Part shown: positions 54,464 through 64,000 of the stretch, piece by piece
Position numbering within the stretch: position 1 is the stretch's first letter
Layout of the letters: each line of letters starts with the position of its first letter
Assembly: GCF_040958095.1 (NCBI RefSeq)
Contig: NC_091171.1
Location: forward strand, 48,593,862-48,657,861
DNA: 64,000 bases
Reading direction: 5' to 3'
From: Procambarus clarkii
Lineage: Eukaryota > Arthropoda > Malacostraca > Decapoda > Cambaridae
The notes under the pieces: model-generated
Database searches by the model: none
What the model saw: only the letters and a program-made list of their open reading frames with translations
What the model was told of the DNA's origin: nothing
Translations under genes and position numbers: made by a program

Positions 54464-55060
54464 AAATGGTGAAAAGAACGTTAAGAGACTCCATACTGTC
54501 GTCGAGATGAAGACTGCAGATGGGACACCCTCAACGAAGCCACCTGATCACCATACAAGTGGTGATACACACACGTCAAGAAGACCAGATGCGAAGAGCG
54601 AAGGAGTAGATCAAACCAGTCAGGTATAAGACCGGCCCAATCTGCTGGAAGAGGCAGAGCCACAGAAAACCCTCCGAGTTTGGACACCGAGCAAGCAGCA
54701 ACTAAAACCAAGAATGGGCCGGCCACAAGGATGACACTCCGGCAATAAGACTCCAATCGAGCCAGAATCCAAAGTAACAGCATGGCCAGGGGGAAGAGGT
54801 ACAGGTAACCCCACCTTGATCTATCCTGCAAAAAAGCATCCACTGCAATCGCTCCGCAGTCGGGGAAGGGCTCCACATATATCAGGAGACGCCGGACCAC
54901 GCCGATGTGAAGAGGTTGTCCGCTAGAATGTTGGACACTCCTGGGATGTCCAACATTCTGAAGGAGAGCTGAACCCCGAGAAACCAGCAGATAAATCACT
55001 CAAAGCGACCGGCCCCAAAAAGCCAAGGACCGAAGAGAAACAATGAATCACTGGGGCGCA
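53425..55060 (-). mobile_element. DIRS-like copy with inverted module, minus orientation
   Basis: Module 53,430-53,975: left end CCAGCGTTGAATGTAATGAA, right end (inverted) CATTTCATTTAATGCTGGTT. The reverse of the recombinase C-terminus follows (54,141-54,422 minus frame: LIPCSMTSVSKVVCKVLKSS). Farther right, 54,999-54,481 minus, the RNase H-like/linker region: VDAFLQDRSRWGYLYLFPLA and LARLESYCRSVILVAGPF. The middle part of the recombinase is deleted, and a (GA)n run sits at 54,429-54,461. Confidence 0.7.
54429..54461 (+). repeat. (GA)n microsatellite
   Basis: GAGAGA run of about 16 units within the DIRS copy, exactly at the deletion junction of the recombinase region. Confidence 0.95.
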
Positions 55061-55770
55061 GCCCAAATGGAGCCTGATCATTGTACAGTACTGTATTGCA
55101 AAATATTTCGTGTATCAATCAATGATTGATAATATTTTCTAAATAAAATTTTAGAAATGTGTTTTGTTTTACCCTGTACAGTACAGGTAATGTATTTTTA
55201 ATGTTACGACACAGGCTGTGGCGGCCAGGCCATATAATGGTGATCGAGCCTTGTCATTGAAAGCTAGCCAAGACGAAATCTTGTAAGTTCACATTTTCTC
55301 TGCTAATGATAGAATATACATTTGCTTTTACTAATATGTAGCTATTGTTGAAAAAAAATTAATAATAATAATTAATAATAATTGTTGTAATACTGTAATA
55401 AAATTGGTAAATTGACTTACCTATTTATGAAGCTGAAGATTACGTCATCCTCTGCAGCACTTGTTTTGTATTAATCAGTATATATACAGTATGTACACTT
55501 ATTTTCAGGCTTTCACTTCACACAACAGCTAGGCCTACTACTAATTCACATGAGAGTAACACACTGCACTTTAATAAAAAAAAAGTTGACCAAGAGCTGT
55601 AATGCACTCGTACAATTGAAACTTATTTCTATACTGTATTTACACTGTGTACAGTATATCTTTTTGTCAAGGCTTAATTATTCATTAACACTTATAACAC
55701 TGTACTCTATCAACATTTTTTACACTAATTTATATGCATTTCAATCATATTTTATATTATCGTTAGCAGA
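55061..55770. other. probable Tigger 3' noncoding flank and AT-rich DNA
   Basis: 55,205-55,260 contains GGCGGCCAGGCC---GGTGATCGAGCC, which resembles, inverted, ACGATCGAGGTC--TGGCCTGGTTGCC at 58,815-58,840. This suggests subterminal inverted sequence of the Tigger at 56.5-58.5 kb. I could not fix exact TIRs. Confidence 0.4.
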
Positions 55771-56010
55771 TGCTGCACGACTTGGCGATGGGAGTTCAGC
55801 ATCGATGGGTGCAGCATGGCTTGTAGAGCATCCCTTGCCGGTAGATGTTACACGACTTGTCGATGGGAATTCAGCATCGGAGAATGCAGCATAGCTTGTA
55901 GATCATACATTGCCGGCGGATGCTGTACGACTTGTCGATGGGAATTCAGCATTGGTAGGTGCAGTATGGCTTGTAGGGCACTCGTTGCCGGCGGATACTG
56001 CACAACTTAT
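55771..56010. repeat. three tandem copies of a 75-bp unit
   Basis: Each unit contains GATGCTGCACGACTTG, CGATGGGAATTCAGCAT, GTGCAGCATGGCTTGTAG and TTGCCGG. Being 75 bp, it translates to a 25-residue repeat: plus RLVDGNSAS---WLV-H-LP; minus STSRTASAGN and PTNAEFP. On the minus strand a frame starting MDKFMISMVCEKSSSTPAGN enters the repeat and stops in the second unit. It could be a Ser/Thr-rich tail of a transposase; I cannot decide. Confidence 0.8.
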
Positions 56011-56189
56011 TGAATTCCCAGCAGGTGTAGACGAAGATTTTTCACAAACCATAGAAATCATGAATTTATCCATTTTTGTCTGAATCTAATTTTCTCTGCT
56101 AACATTCTAATATATGCCAAATATCCCCAGTTTGCTAACTGTAGGTAGTAATTAAGTGATTGTAACCTATCCACCGCTGCCCACTGGAT

Positions 56190-56460
56190 GGGGGGTGGTG
56201 TGCAGGACAAACATATCAATTGTGACACTAGCTCTCCACATATGTCAGCTGCTTAATTTAGAAACTGTACTTGTGGTCGATCTCGAACCCACTGTTGATA
56301 TGACGATTTATATTGAATTTTGTGGCTAGCTCATCAAGATTGTAACTTACTTAGCTAAATGAATTGTGGGGTTCAGTCCCTGAGCCCATTATGTGCCTCT
56401 GTAACCCTTTCCACTACCGCCCACAAGATGGGTATGGGGTGCATAATAAATGAACTAAAC
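56190..56460 (+). repeat. dispersed repeat, same family as 2,465-2,555
   Basis: Ends with TATGTGCCTCTGTAACCCTT, TCCACTACCGCCCACAAGAT and GGGTATGGGGTGCATAATAA, then ATGAACTAA. Upstream GGTCGATCTCGAACCCAC may be a decayed tRNA-like B box. The weaker first part (CACCGCTGCCCACTGGATGG) suggests a partial second copy at 56,150. Confidence 0.5.
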
Positions 56461-58532
56461 TAACGTTCTAAGACATTGCTTAAAAGCTGAAAAGTGTATA
56501 TAAATTTTCCAACAACTTCATGTTTACTTCTTCTTGAATATTCAATGAGGTCCTCAATTTGTTGCAATCTTTTCTGATATCCGACACCTCTAGGCAGAGC
56601 TTCACCAACATCATCCGAGTCATCAGAGTCATTTCTGAGAACACTTTGAGCAAACTGTTCTTCAGTTAACAATTCATAACCAGGATTGTAATCATTTTCT
56701 AACTATTCATTGATATCACTTGTACACCCTGACCAGTCTGGAGCAACATTGTTCGAATCGTTTCTTCAAACACCACAAAATCATTGGCTACATTTTCAAA
56801 ACCTTCGAATTCACTATCAGATATTGCTGCTTCACCTCTAGGCCTCTCTGTTAACAGTTTCTTCCATGAATTTGTTAGTGTGGTTTCCTTTACTTTATTC
56901 CAAAGCTTAGCCCAGTGGAATATTGCTTCCCTAATTGTGTACGTTTTTAACTTTTCTAATGTTCTTTGAGCCCTTGTATCCTTCCTGTCAATTCATCTTC
57001 CTTCCTAGGTAAAACAACTAAAACATCTTCAAGCATTTCTGTTTGGTACATACATTTAGCAGCAAGAATAACACCTTGATCCATGGGCTGGATCAAGGAT
57101 GTTGTGTTTGGGGGAAGTGCCATGCATTTTATTCTGCCATCCCTTGAAATTAACTTGCTAAAGGGATGAGCAGGGGCATTATCTAGCAGCAACAATGCCT
57201 TAACCTCACTGGCCTTTATTCCACATCTGTTGATCTGGAATTCTCTAACTTCTTAGCAAAAGTGGTTTTCAAACCAGTCCGTAAATATTGTTTAATTAAA
57301 CCATGATTTCTTTGAGCTGTAATATATTACGGGTAGTGCCTGCAGTATATTCTTTAATAAGGCTCGAGGATTTTTAGACTTGCCTATCACCACACATTTT
57401 ATCCTTTGAGAAGCATCAGCATTAGCACAGAGCAAGACTGAGAGTCGTTCCTTGCTTATCTTTCATCCAGGAATATTTTAATGCATCTTATTGGTTAAGG
57501 ATTTACTGGGTACAGCTCACCACATAAACCCTGTCTCGTCAGCATTATATACTTGATATTTGCCTAAATTATTACTTACAATGAACTGGTTTAATTTAGC
57601 CTTGAATGATTCAACATTAGTGGGATCAGCATTTGAAGCCTCTCCAGAATTTTTTTTGGTGTTTGAAATGTTATGTCGAGCCTTAAATCTTCCAACCCAC
57701 CCATCACTTGCAGTGAAATCTTTTATACCTAACTGAATGGCGAGTTTACTTGCTGCAACTTTAAGCTCTTCAAATCGTATTGCCATGCCAATTGTGCGGT
57801 GCTGAATAAACCACTTATACACTGTAGCATCTAATTGTGACTACTGACCAGCCTTTACTGCTTTTCTCGAACATGCAGCACCAGAAGTAGCGCACACTTT
57901 GGTGGAGGCCAAGACCGTCAGTAGTTTCAAAGCGTTATATGACAAAGAGTGCTGGGAAGACGGGACACCACGAGCGTAGCTCTCATCCTGTAACTACACT
58001 TAGGTAATTACACTTAGGTAATTACACTAGATAGAAGATAGAAGAAAAAGAGGCGATATGATCACTACGTTCAAAATAGTAACAGGAATCGATAAAATTG
58101 ATAGGGAAGAATTCCTGAGGCCCGGAACTTCAAAAACAAGAGGTCATAGATTTAAACTAACGAAACAAAGCTGCCGGAGAAATATACGAAAATTCACTTT
58201 TGTAAATAGAGTGGTAGACGGTTGGAACAAGTTAAGTGAGAAGGTGGTGGAGGCCAAAACCGTCAGTAATTTCAAAGCATTATATGACAGAGTGCTGGGG
58301 AGACGGGACACCACGAGCGTAGCTCTCATCCTGTAACTACACTTAGGTAATTACACTGTTGTTCTCACATTTTAATAGCGTTTCATTCTGTTTTTTTGTC
58401 ACTTACTGTACTTTTGCCGATGTTAAACTCTGCTGCTGCTCGTACGTGAGAAAATCCTTTATCAAGTTTTTCAATTAACTCCAGCTTCTGTGCAACTGTC
58501 AGACGCTTCCTTTGGGAAACTTTAGGCATTTT
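56460..58532 (-). pseudogene. Tigger/pogo-type DDD transposase gene, broken
   Basis: Starts at 58,532 with MPKVSQRKRLTVAQKLELIE and HVRAAAEFNIGKSTVS, a CENP-B/psq-type helix-turn-helix, then a frameshift. After the insertion at 57,897-58,357 it resumes: YKWFIQHRTIGMAIRFEELK, TASDGWVGRFKARHNI (second DNA-binding helix region), and VYNADETGFMW with the first catalytic Asp (57540-57538). LLLDNAPAHP has the second (57183-57181) and IQPMDQGVI the third (57081-57079). Between the first two the frame is broken (stop in the SWFN* segment). The acidic C-terminus DSDDSDDVGEALPRG is at 56,672-56,460. Known role: cut-and-paste transposition at TA. Dead here. Confidence 0.85.
57897..58357 (+). mobile_element. 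two LINE 3' ends in tandem, inserted in the Tigger gene
   Basis: 57,901-58,019 is a 3' terminal piece (GGTGGAGGCCAAGACCGTCA to CACTTAGGTAATTAC repeated). Directly after it, 58,025-58,356 is a longer second piece: [22 protein letters not shown], [20 protein letters not shown] and [18 protein letters not shown]. Both end in the 14-bp tail unit ACTTAGGTAATTAC. The second lies in the reverse direction to the transposase and carries an open 92-codon frame. Confidence 0.85.
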
Positions 58533-58980
58533 GTAAATTAAAATGAAGGTCACAATTAACAGTAATGTTCTTCAAAATTGAAGCTAGCCACGCAAGTTCA
58601 CAGTAAACAATGCAGACACATGGCCTGGCACAGTACATTCTAGGTTCGTGGGAAAAAAAATACCTAGTGCCTATAGTATAAATGGTATTTAATAAGAAAA
58701 CAAAGAATTTTGCTTAATAACCATTGTTTCAAAATATTTTATTATTAATAATTTAGAATTTTCTTCATTAAACTTAATCATTTTAAAAGAAAGTTAAAAT
58801 TTAATTTACGACTCTAGACGATCGAGGTCAGTGGCCTGGTTGCCATGTGAGGAGCCACCGATGCCAAAACAAACCCAATACCGACTTTCGGATATATCGA
58901 CCAGTAGACCAGTACATGAGGCTCCAGATAACAGTCTCCAAAACCAGTCTTTAGAACTGGCAGATCGGTAAATAAGAAGC
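58533..58980. other. Tigger 5' flank, AT-rich
   Basis: No ORF. Holds the TGGCCTGG block described for the possible Tigger end; boundaries not defined. Confidence 0.4.
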
Positions 58981-59007
58981 CGTTAAATCGACTGGATATG
59001 ATATATA

Positions 59008-59573
<566 letters not shown>

Positions 59574-59592
59574 TATATATATATATATATAT

Positions 59593-59976
59593 GTCGTACC
59601 TAGTAGCCAGAACACACTTCTCAGCCTACTATGCAAGGCCCGATTTGCCTAATAAGCCAAGTTTTCATGAATTAATGTTTTTTCGACTACATAACCTACC
59701 TAACCTAACCTAACCTAACTTTTTCTGCTACCTAACCTAACCTATAAAGATAGATTAGGTTAGGTTAGGTAGGGTTGGTTAGGTTCGGTCATATATCTAC
59801 GTTAATTTTAACTCCAATAAAAAAAAATTGACCTCATACATAATGCAATGGGTAGCTTTATTATTTCATAAGAAAAAAATTAGAGAAAATATATTAATTC
59901 AGGAAAACTTGGCTTATTAGGCAAATCGGGCCTTGTATAGTAGGCTGAGAAGGGCGTTCTGGCTACTAGGTACGAC
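59593..59976. mobile_element. palindromic TTAGG MITE, copy 2
   Basis: Same TIRs as copy 1, with the centre in the opposite order: the block TCATGAATTAATG---TCGACTAC comes first, then CTAACCTAACCTAACC, and the GAACCGA/TCGGTCATATATCTACG block last. It is therefore inverted relative to copy 1. Separated from copy 1 by about 64 bp of TA repeat. Confidence 0.9.
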
Positions 59977-59996
59977 ATATATATATATATATATAT

Positions 59997-60385
59997 GTCG
60001 TACCTAGTAGCCAGAACTCACTTCTCAGCCTACTATTCAAGGCCCGATTTGCCTAATAAGCCAAGTTTTCATGAATTAATATATTTACTATAATTTTTTT
60101 CTTATGAAATGATAAAGCTACCCTTTTCACTATGTATGAGGTCAATTTTTTTTATTGGAGTTAAAATTAACGTAGATATATGACCGAACCTAACCAACCC
60201 TACCTAACCTAACCTAACCTATATATATAGGTAAGGTTAGGTTAGGTAGCCAAAAAAAGCTAGGTTAGGTTAGGTTAGGTAGGTTAGGTAGACGAAAAAA
60301 CATTAATTCATGAAAACTTGGCTTATTAGGCAAATCGGGCCTTGCATAGTAGGCTGAGAAGTGAGTTCTGGCTACTAGGTACGAC
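59997..60385. mobile_element. palindromic TTAGG MITE, copy 3
   Basis: Same orientation as copy 1 (ACGTAGATATATGACCGAAC before CCTACCTAACCTAACC). TIR ends GTCGTACCTAGTAGCC and its reverse. Only about 20 bp of TA repeat separate it from copy 2. Confidence 0.9.
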
Positions 60386-60419
60386 ATATATATATATATA
60401 TATATATACACAGGTATAT

Positions 60420-60824
60420 GTTGTACTTAGTAGCCAGAACACAGTACTCGGCCTACTATGCAAGGCTCAATTTGCCTAATAAGCCAAGTTTTCCTGAATT
60501 TATATATTTTTCAAATTTTTTCTTATAAAATGATAAATCTGTCCATTTCATTATGAATAAGTTGAGTTGTTTAAATTTGAGCTAAAACTAACGTAGATAT
60601 ATGACCGAACCGAACCAATCCTACCTAACCTAACCTAACCTATCTAAACCTAACCCAAACTAGCACAACTAATTCAATAACTTATGTTCCTTATATAATA
60701 TAATAATACTAATTCAAATAAACTAATTGGAAACAATTTATTAAAAAAAAAAAAATTACTCGGCCTATTAGGCAAATTGGGCCTTGCATAGTAGGCCGAG
60801 AAGTGCGTTCTGGCTACTAGTTAC

Positions 60825-60827
<3 letters not shown>
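60420..60827. mobile_element. palindromic TTAGG MITE, copy 4 (diverged)
   Basis: The left end GTTGTACTTAGTAGCC and right end GGCTACTAGTTACGAC still match; the right half of the telomere-like array is replaced by an AT-rich segment with a (A)13 run. The most diverged of the four. Confidence 0.85.

Positions 60828-60920
<93 letters not shown>
60828..60920 (+). repeat. (TA)n microsatellite
   Basis: About 46 TA units between MITE copy 4 and the SINE palindrome. Confidence 0.97.
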
Positions 60921-60921
<1 letters not shown>

Positions 60922-61208
60922 CTGAAAACTCACACCCCAGAAGTGACTTGAACTCATACTGCCAGGAGGACTTTGCAACTGGTGGGCAGGGCACCTTATC
61001 CACTCGACCATCACGACCGGACAAAAGCTGATAGTAGCCGAGGCTATTTTACCATCAGAGTGCCGACGGGCTGATGGGCAAATAGCCTCGGCTACTATCA
61101 GCTTTTGTCCGGTCGTGATGGTCGAGTGGATAAGGTGCCCTGCCCACCAGTTGGAAAGTGCTCCTGGCAGTATGGGTTCGAGTCACTTCTGGGGTGTGAG
61201 TTTTCAGT
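60921..61208. mobile_element. head-to-head pair of tRNA-like SINEs (palindrome)
   Basis: Arms 60921-61049 and 61081-61208 are reverse complements with few mismatches; the loop is 31 nt. The plus-strand arm has an A-box TGGTCGAGTGGATAAGG and a B box GGGTTCGAGTCAC with a spacing of about 50 nt, as in a class II (Leu/Ser-like) tRNA with a long variable arm, followed by TTCTGGGGTGTGAG. It could be called as two tRNA genes by a scanner; the mirrored arrangement and flanking repeats argue against functional genes. Confidence 0.85.
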
Positions 61209-61249
61209 TGCATGTATGCCTGGGGACCATTCAGGCTTGTTCGCATATT

Positions 61250-61450
61250 TTTATTTTATTTTATTTTATTTATATATATATATACAAGAAGGTACATTGG
61301 GATTGTGAGGATACATAGCATAGTACAGTAATTACATTCTTGTAAAGCCATTAGTACACGCAGCGTTTCAGGCAGAAAATATATACTGTGTATATATATA
61401 CAGTATATATATATATATTATATATTATATATATATATATATATATATTA
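61250..61450. repeat. TTTTA/TA microsatellites and a SINE scrap
   Basis: TTTTATTTTATTTTATTT then TA runs; 61,325-61,375 (TTACATTCTTGTAAAGCCAT, CAGCGTTTCAGGCAG) is a fragment of the second SINE family in minus orientation. Confidence 0.7.
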
Positions 61451-61897
61451 TTTATTTTGTAGAAGTGAGGCTTGATACCGTTATGAGATGCGATCAGTAA
61501 ATGTTATGGTGATGCTTGCTACTGCTAAAGAATTAATTATATTAGGGTTAGGGTTAGACATGGCTACAGTATGGTAATGTTAAGACTTGAGCATTGTTAT
61601 TAAGATGGGGTGTTGACACTGTTACAAATGATGTGCCAAATTCTAGTGGGATCTGACACTCAAAGAGAGATGAAGTCAGGCAGTATTATGAGTAAACTGA
61701 GTAATACAAGCTACCATGAGAACAGTAACATAGCTGACTTACATTGGTGATCAAGTTGTCAAGGTGGTACTGTAAAGAAAATTAAAAGGGGCTTCAGATG
61801 TTGGTTGTGCCAATAATAAAAGAAGAAAAATATTTCCAAAGGATTTCCTTTGGTTAAAAGTAAATCAAGAGATAAATACAACCATTGACCATGAATT
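61451..61897. other. no gene or element recognised
   Basis: Moderately AT-rich, with a TTAGGGTTAGGG-like short motif at 61,543-61,556. No ORF above 60 codons in the first part. Confidence 0.45.
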
Positions 61898-64000
61898 AAA
61901 GCTAGCGTTGAATGTAGTGAAACACCCTTTTCTGGGTGTAGCCTCGGAGGAACCCTGAAGCTATCCAAACTGATATGTGCTTTATTAGTTTGGGGTCATC
62001 AGTCACTCTGAGTTCTAAGCCTACCAGGGACCACAAGCCAGAACCTGGCCCCCTCAAAGAGAGCAATGGCGTATGAGCACTTTAAATGTAAAGTATGTCA
62101 TATTCCGCCATCGACCGGGGCAGTAGTCCAGAAAGATAGGCGAACCAAAACAAACATCTGGTAAAATTGCCACCTACAGCCCAAAAGAGCCAAGAACTCC
62201 TCCAGAAAGAAAATAAATGTAGAGAAACTAGCAACTCTGCATGCAAACCAATACTCCCACTTGCAGACGAGGAATCACAATAACGTGGCAGAAATATGTT
62301 AACCAAACCACACACTAGAAAGTGAAGAGACAACAACGTTTCGGTCCGTCCTGGACCATTCTCAAGTCGATTGTCCCTTCACTTTCTAGTGTGTGGTTTG
62401 GTCATCAATACTCCCGCTTGTTAGCGGAATCCTTCCCCCTTCCCGACAAGGGGGACGCGGGGTTATCGGCTTAGGTGACCCCCACTGTCCAACCCTCAGT
62501 TCGAGGCCTGTTGGAAAAATCGCCGATCGGAAGGAGGGAGGGTGTTGGGGAGCCTCCAAGGTTATCCCCCGAAAAGGGCATTTCATTACATTGAAAGCTA
62601 GATTTCTGAGCGGGAGCCTCGTTGGCTTCCTGAAGCTAACTACCCACAGAGAAGGAAACACAGGGACTTACCCGGGAGGCAGCCACACAGCAGGACTCAA
62701 TGTGAAGGTTCTAACAGCCATGACAGACACCCCAAAGCGATACAAGACCAGAAAGACCCCGGAATGGTCAGGAGATATCTGGCGGCCAGGACCCTTTGTG
62801 ACCTCCAAAACCTCCGTGCCCTAATGTCAAAACAAGACATGTTACCAAACACTGCAGCAAGCGCTGTGTACTTCCCCATGTCATAGGCATGAGGGTAGAG
62901 TGCTAACTGCCCGGATTTTATAACACTGCGGACTACCTGGGACACACGAGCCATGGAACAGGGAACCAGGGAAACTGCATCCACCCATAGAGCGTCCCCA
63001 TTGGCAAAGAACCAGTGGCCCCACAGGTAGCAGCATTAAGCCGCCACCGGACACAACATATGATGTACCCCCGGCCTAACCAACCAAGCATCCACCATGA
63101 CTGAACCCCTTTGGAAGCCTGCCAAAAAAGAAAGAGACGGTTGCAAACGAACAAAATGACCACCAGTACCAAAAGAACTGAACCCCTGATGCTGGAGGAG
63201 AGCATGAAGCTCCCTAACCCGAGCCCCTAGTAGCCAAGGCCAACAAAAATAATGCCATCCAAAGACAATCAACAACCGAAGGAGCCACGACTAAATGAAG
63301 AGAAGACGGAAAAGAAATAACCCGATCTAAAGACCAGGAAGACTCAGGTGGCACATGAGCAGGCCGGGGGTGAAAAAACGCACATGAAAGCCTGCGGAAC
63401 GGAACGAAAGTAACATTCACCCCGAATGCAAGCTGGAGCAGCTCCTCCAACGCCATGCAATGTGAAGCGACAGTATTTGGCATGAGATGCCAGTCCAGAA
63501 AAAGCAAAGAAAGAAAGGACAACACAACCCGTTACGAAATTGCCAAAAACTTCCTAAGAGAAAGGAACTGACAGAAAGACCTCCAATACTTTATACTGTC
63601 ACCTAGAAGTAGACCGTAGGTGGGACACCATCAAAGAAGCCACCTGATCACCCTAGAAGGGCAATACACCCACATCAAAAAGACCAGACGCGAAGTGCGG
63701 AACAGTAAAGCGAACCAGCAAGTTACCTCACTGCCCCACACTGCTGGTAGAGGCGGAGCCGCGGAAAGATGCCCGGGTTCGGACACCGAGCAAGCAGAAC
63801 CTGAAACCATGGCCGGGCCAGTCACCATGGAGCCAGGAGAAGAACCTACTCTGATAGGATTCTAAGCAAGACAAGACTTAAGAGTGACAGCTGGACTGGG
63901 AGAAAGAGGTACAGGAACCCCCACCTCAACTAGTTCTGTAGAAAAGCATCAATTGCAACAGCCTTGCAGTCAGGGAATGGCGTCACGTATATACAGTGGA
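61898..64000 (-). mobile_element. DIRS-like copy with inverted module, running off the window
   Basis: Module from 61,898 (GCGTTGAATGTAGTGAAACA) to 62,605 (inverted GGCATTTCATTACATTGAAA), interrupted by the hairpin MITE at 62,271-62,403. Then recombinase, minus: GARVRELHALLQHQGFSSFG (box I Arg kept), [53 protein letters not shown]; the usual HDVR reads YDMG near 62,880, then ARRFWRSQRVLAARYLL with the Tyr region. Farther right is the RNase H/linker (63,525-63,631: WSLDRVISFPSSLHLVVAPS). Frames shift at least three times. The sequence ends with ATATACAGTGGA at 63,989-64,000, possibly the start of a Tigger end. Confidence 0.75.
62271..62403. mobile_element. hairpin MITE, truncated copy
   Basis: ACGTTTCGGTCCGTCCTGGA and CATTCTCAAGTCGATTG match the left arm of 37,231-37,389; the right arm is reduced to about 25 bp (CACTTTCTAGTGTGTGGTTT). 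Inserted in the module of the DIRS copy. Confidence 0.85.

Noticed and set aside
61543..61556. TTAGGGTTAGGG vertebrate-type telomere motif
   Set aside because: Only two units, expected by chance in AT-rich DNA; unlike the longer TTAGG arrays in the MITEs.

Overview
The window is eukaryotic genomic DNA from an arthropod, most probably a decapod crustacean and possibly a crayfish. Reasons: one spliced protein-coding gene with multi-kilobase introns; a very high density of decayed retrotransposons, tRNA-derived SINEs and fold-back DNA elements of types I associate with decapod genomes; long TA, GT and CT microsatellites; and internal runs of the arthropod telomere pentamer TTAGG. There are no operons, no bacterial-type genes and no CRISPR array. 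The organism call rests on pattern recognition only.

The one confident host gene is AMP deaminase (AMPD2-like). It lies on the minus strand from 52,019 down to a stop codon at 17,295. I reconstructed 13 coding exons. All 12 introns between them have GT-AG ends and the reading phase is preserved throughout, giving 632 codons plus a stop. The catalytic constellation is intact: HxH, HCGE, a downstream His, and the STDDP motif. The N-terminal exon or exons are missing: the first exon seen opens with a 3' splice site, so the gene continues upstream, probably beyond the window. The protein converts AMP to IMP and ammonia in the cytosolic purine nucleotide cycle.

The rest is mostly repeats. (1) A DIRS-like tyrosine-recombinase retrotransposon family occurs at about ten loci (7.8-10.6, 13.0-13.8, 14.5-16.9, 18.2-19.0, 29.1-30.3, 31.6-33.9, 37.5-38.2, 41.9-43.2, 53.4-55.1 and 61.9-64.0 kb), all broken. 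(2) Non-LTR retrotransposon (LINE) fragments of several lineages occur throughout; the CR1/L2-like ones inside the gene all lie on the plus strand, antisense to AMPD. (3) tRNA-headed SINEs of at least four families. (4) DNA transposons: a broken Tigger/pogo transposase gene (56.5-58.5 kb), an internally deleted Tigger with TIRs and a TA duplication (26,972-27,899), a piggyBac-like TTAA-flanked MITE (8,996-9,750), and several near-perfect hairpin elements. (5) Minisatellites at 19.4-20.0, 45.1-45.5 and 55.8-56.0 kb.

Layout: 1-17.2 kb is repeat-rich intergenic DNA with one weak candidate exon at 76-339; 17.3-52.0 kb is AMPD; 52.0-64.0 kb is either the first visible AMPD intron or upstream DNA, and holds the Tigger gene, four tandem palindromic elements carrying TTAGG repeats, a head-to-head SINE palindrome and a DIRS copy running off the end. 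I see no previously undescribed gene system. The most unusual items are the TTAGG-bearing palindromes, the inverted modules linked to the DIRS copies, and a 415-bp fold-back close to AMPD exon 2.
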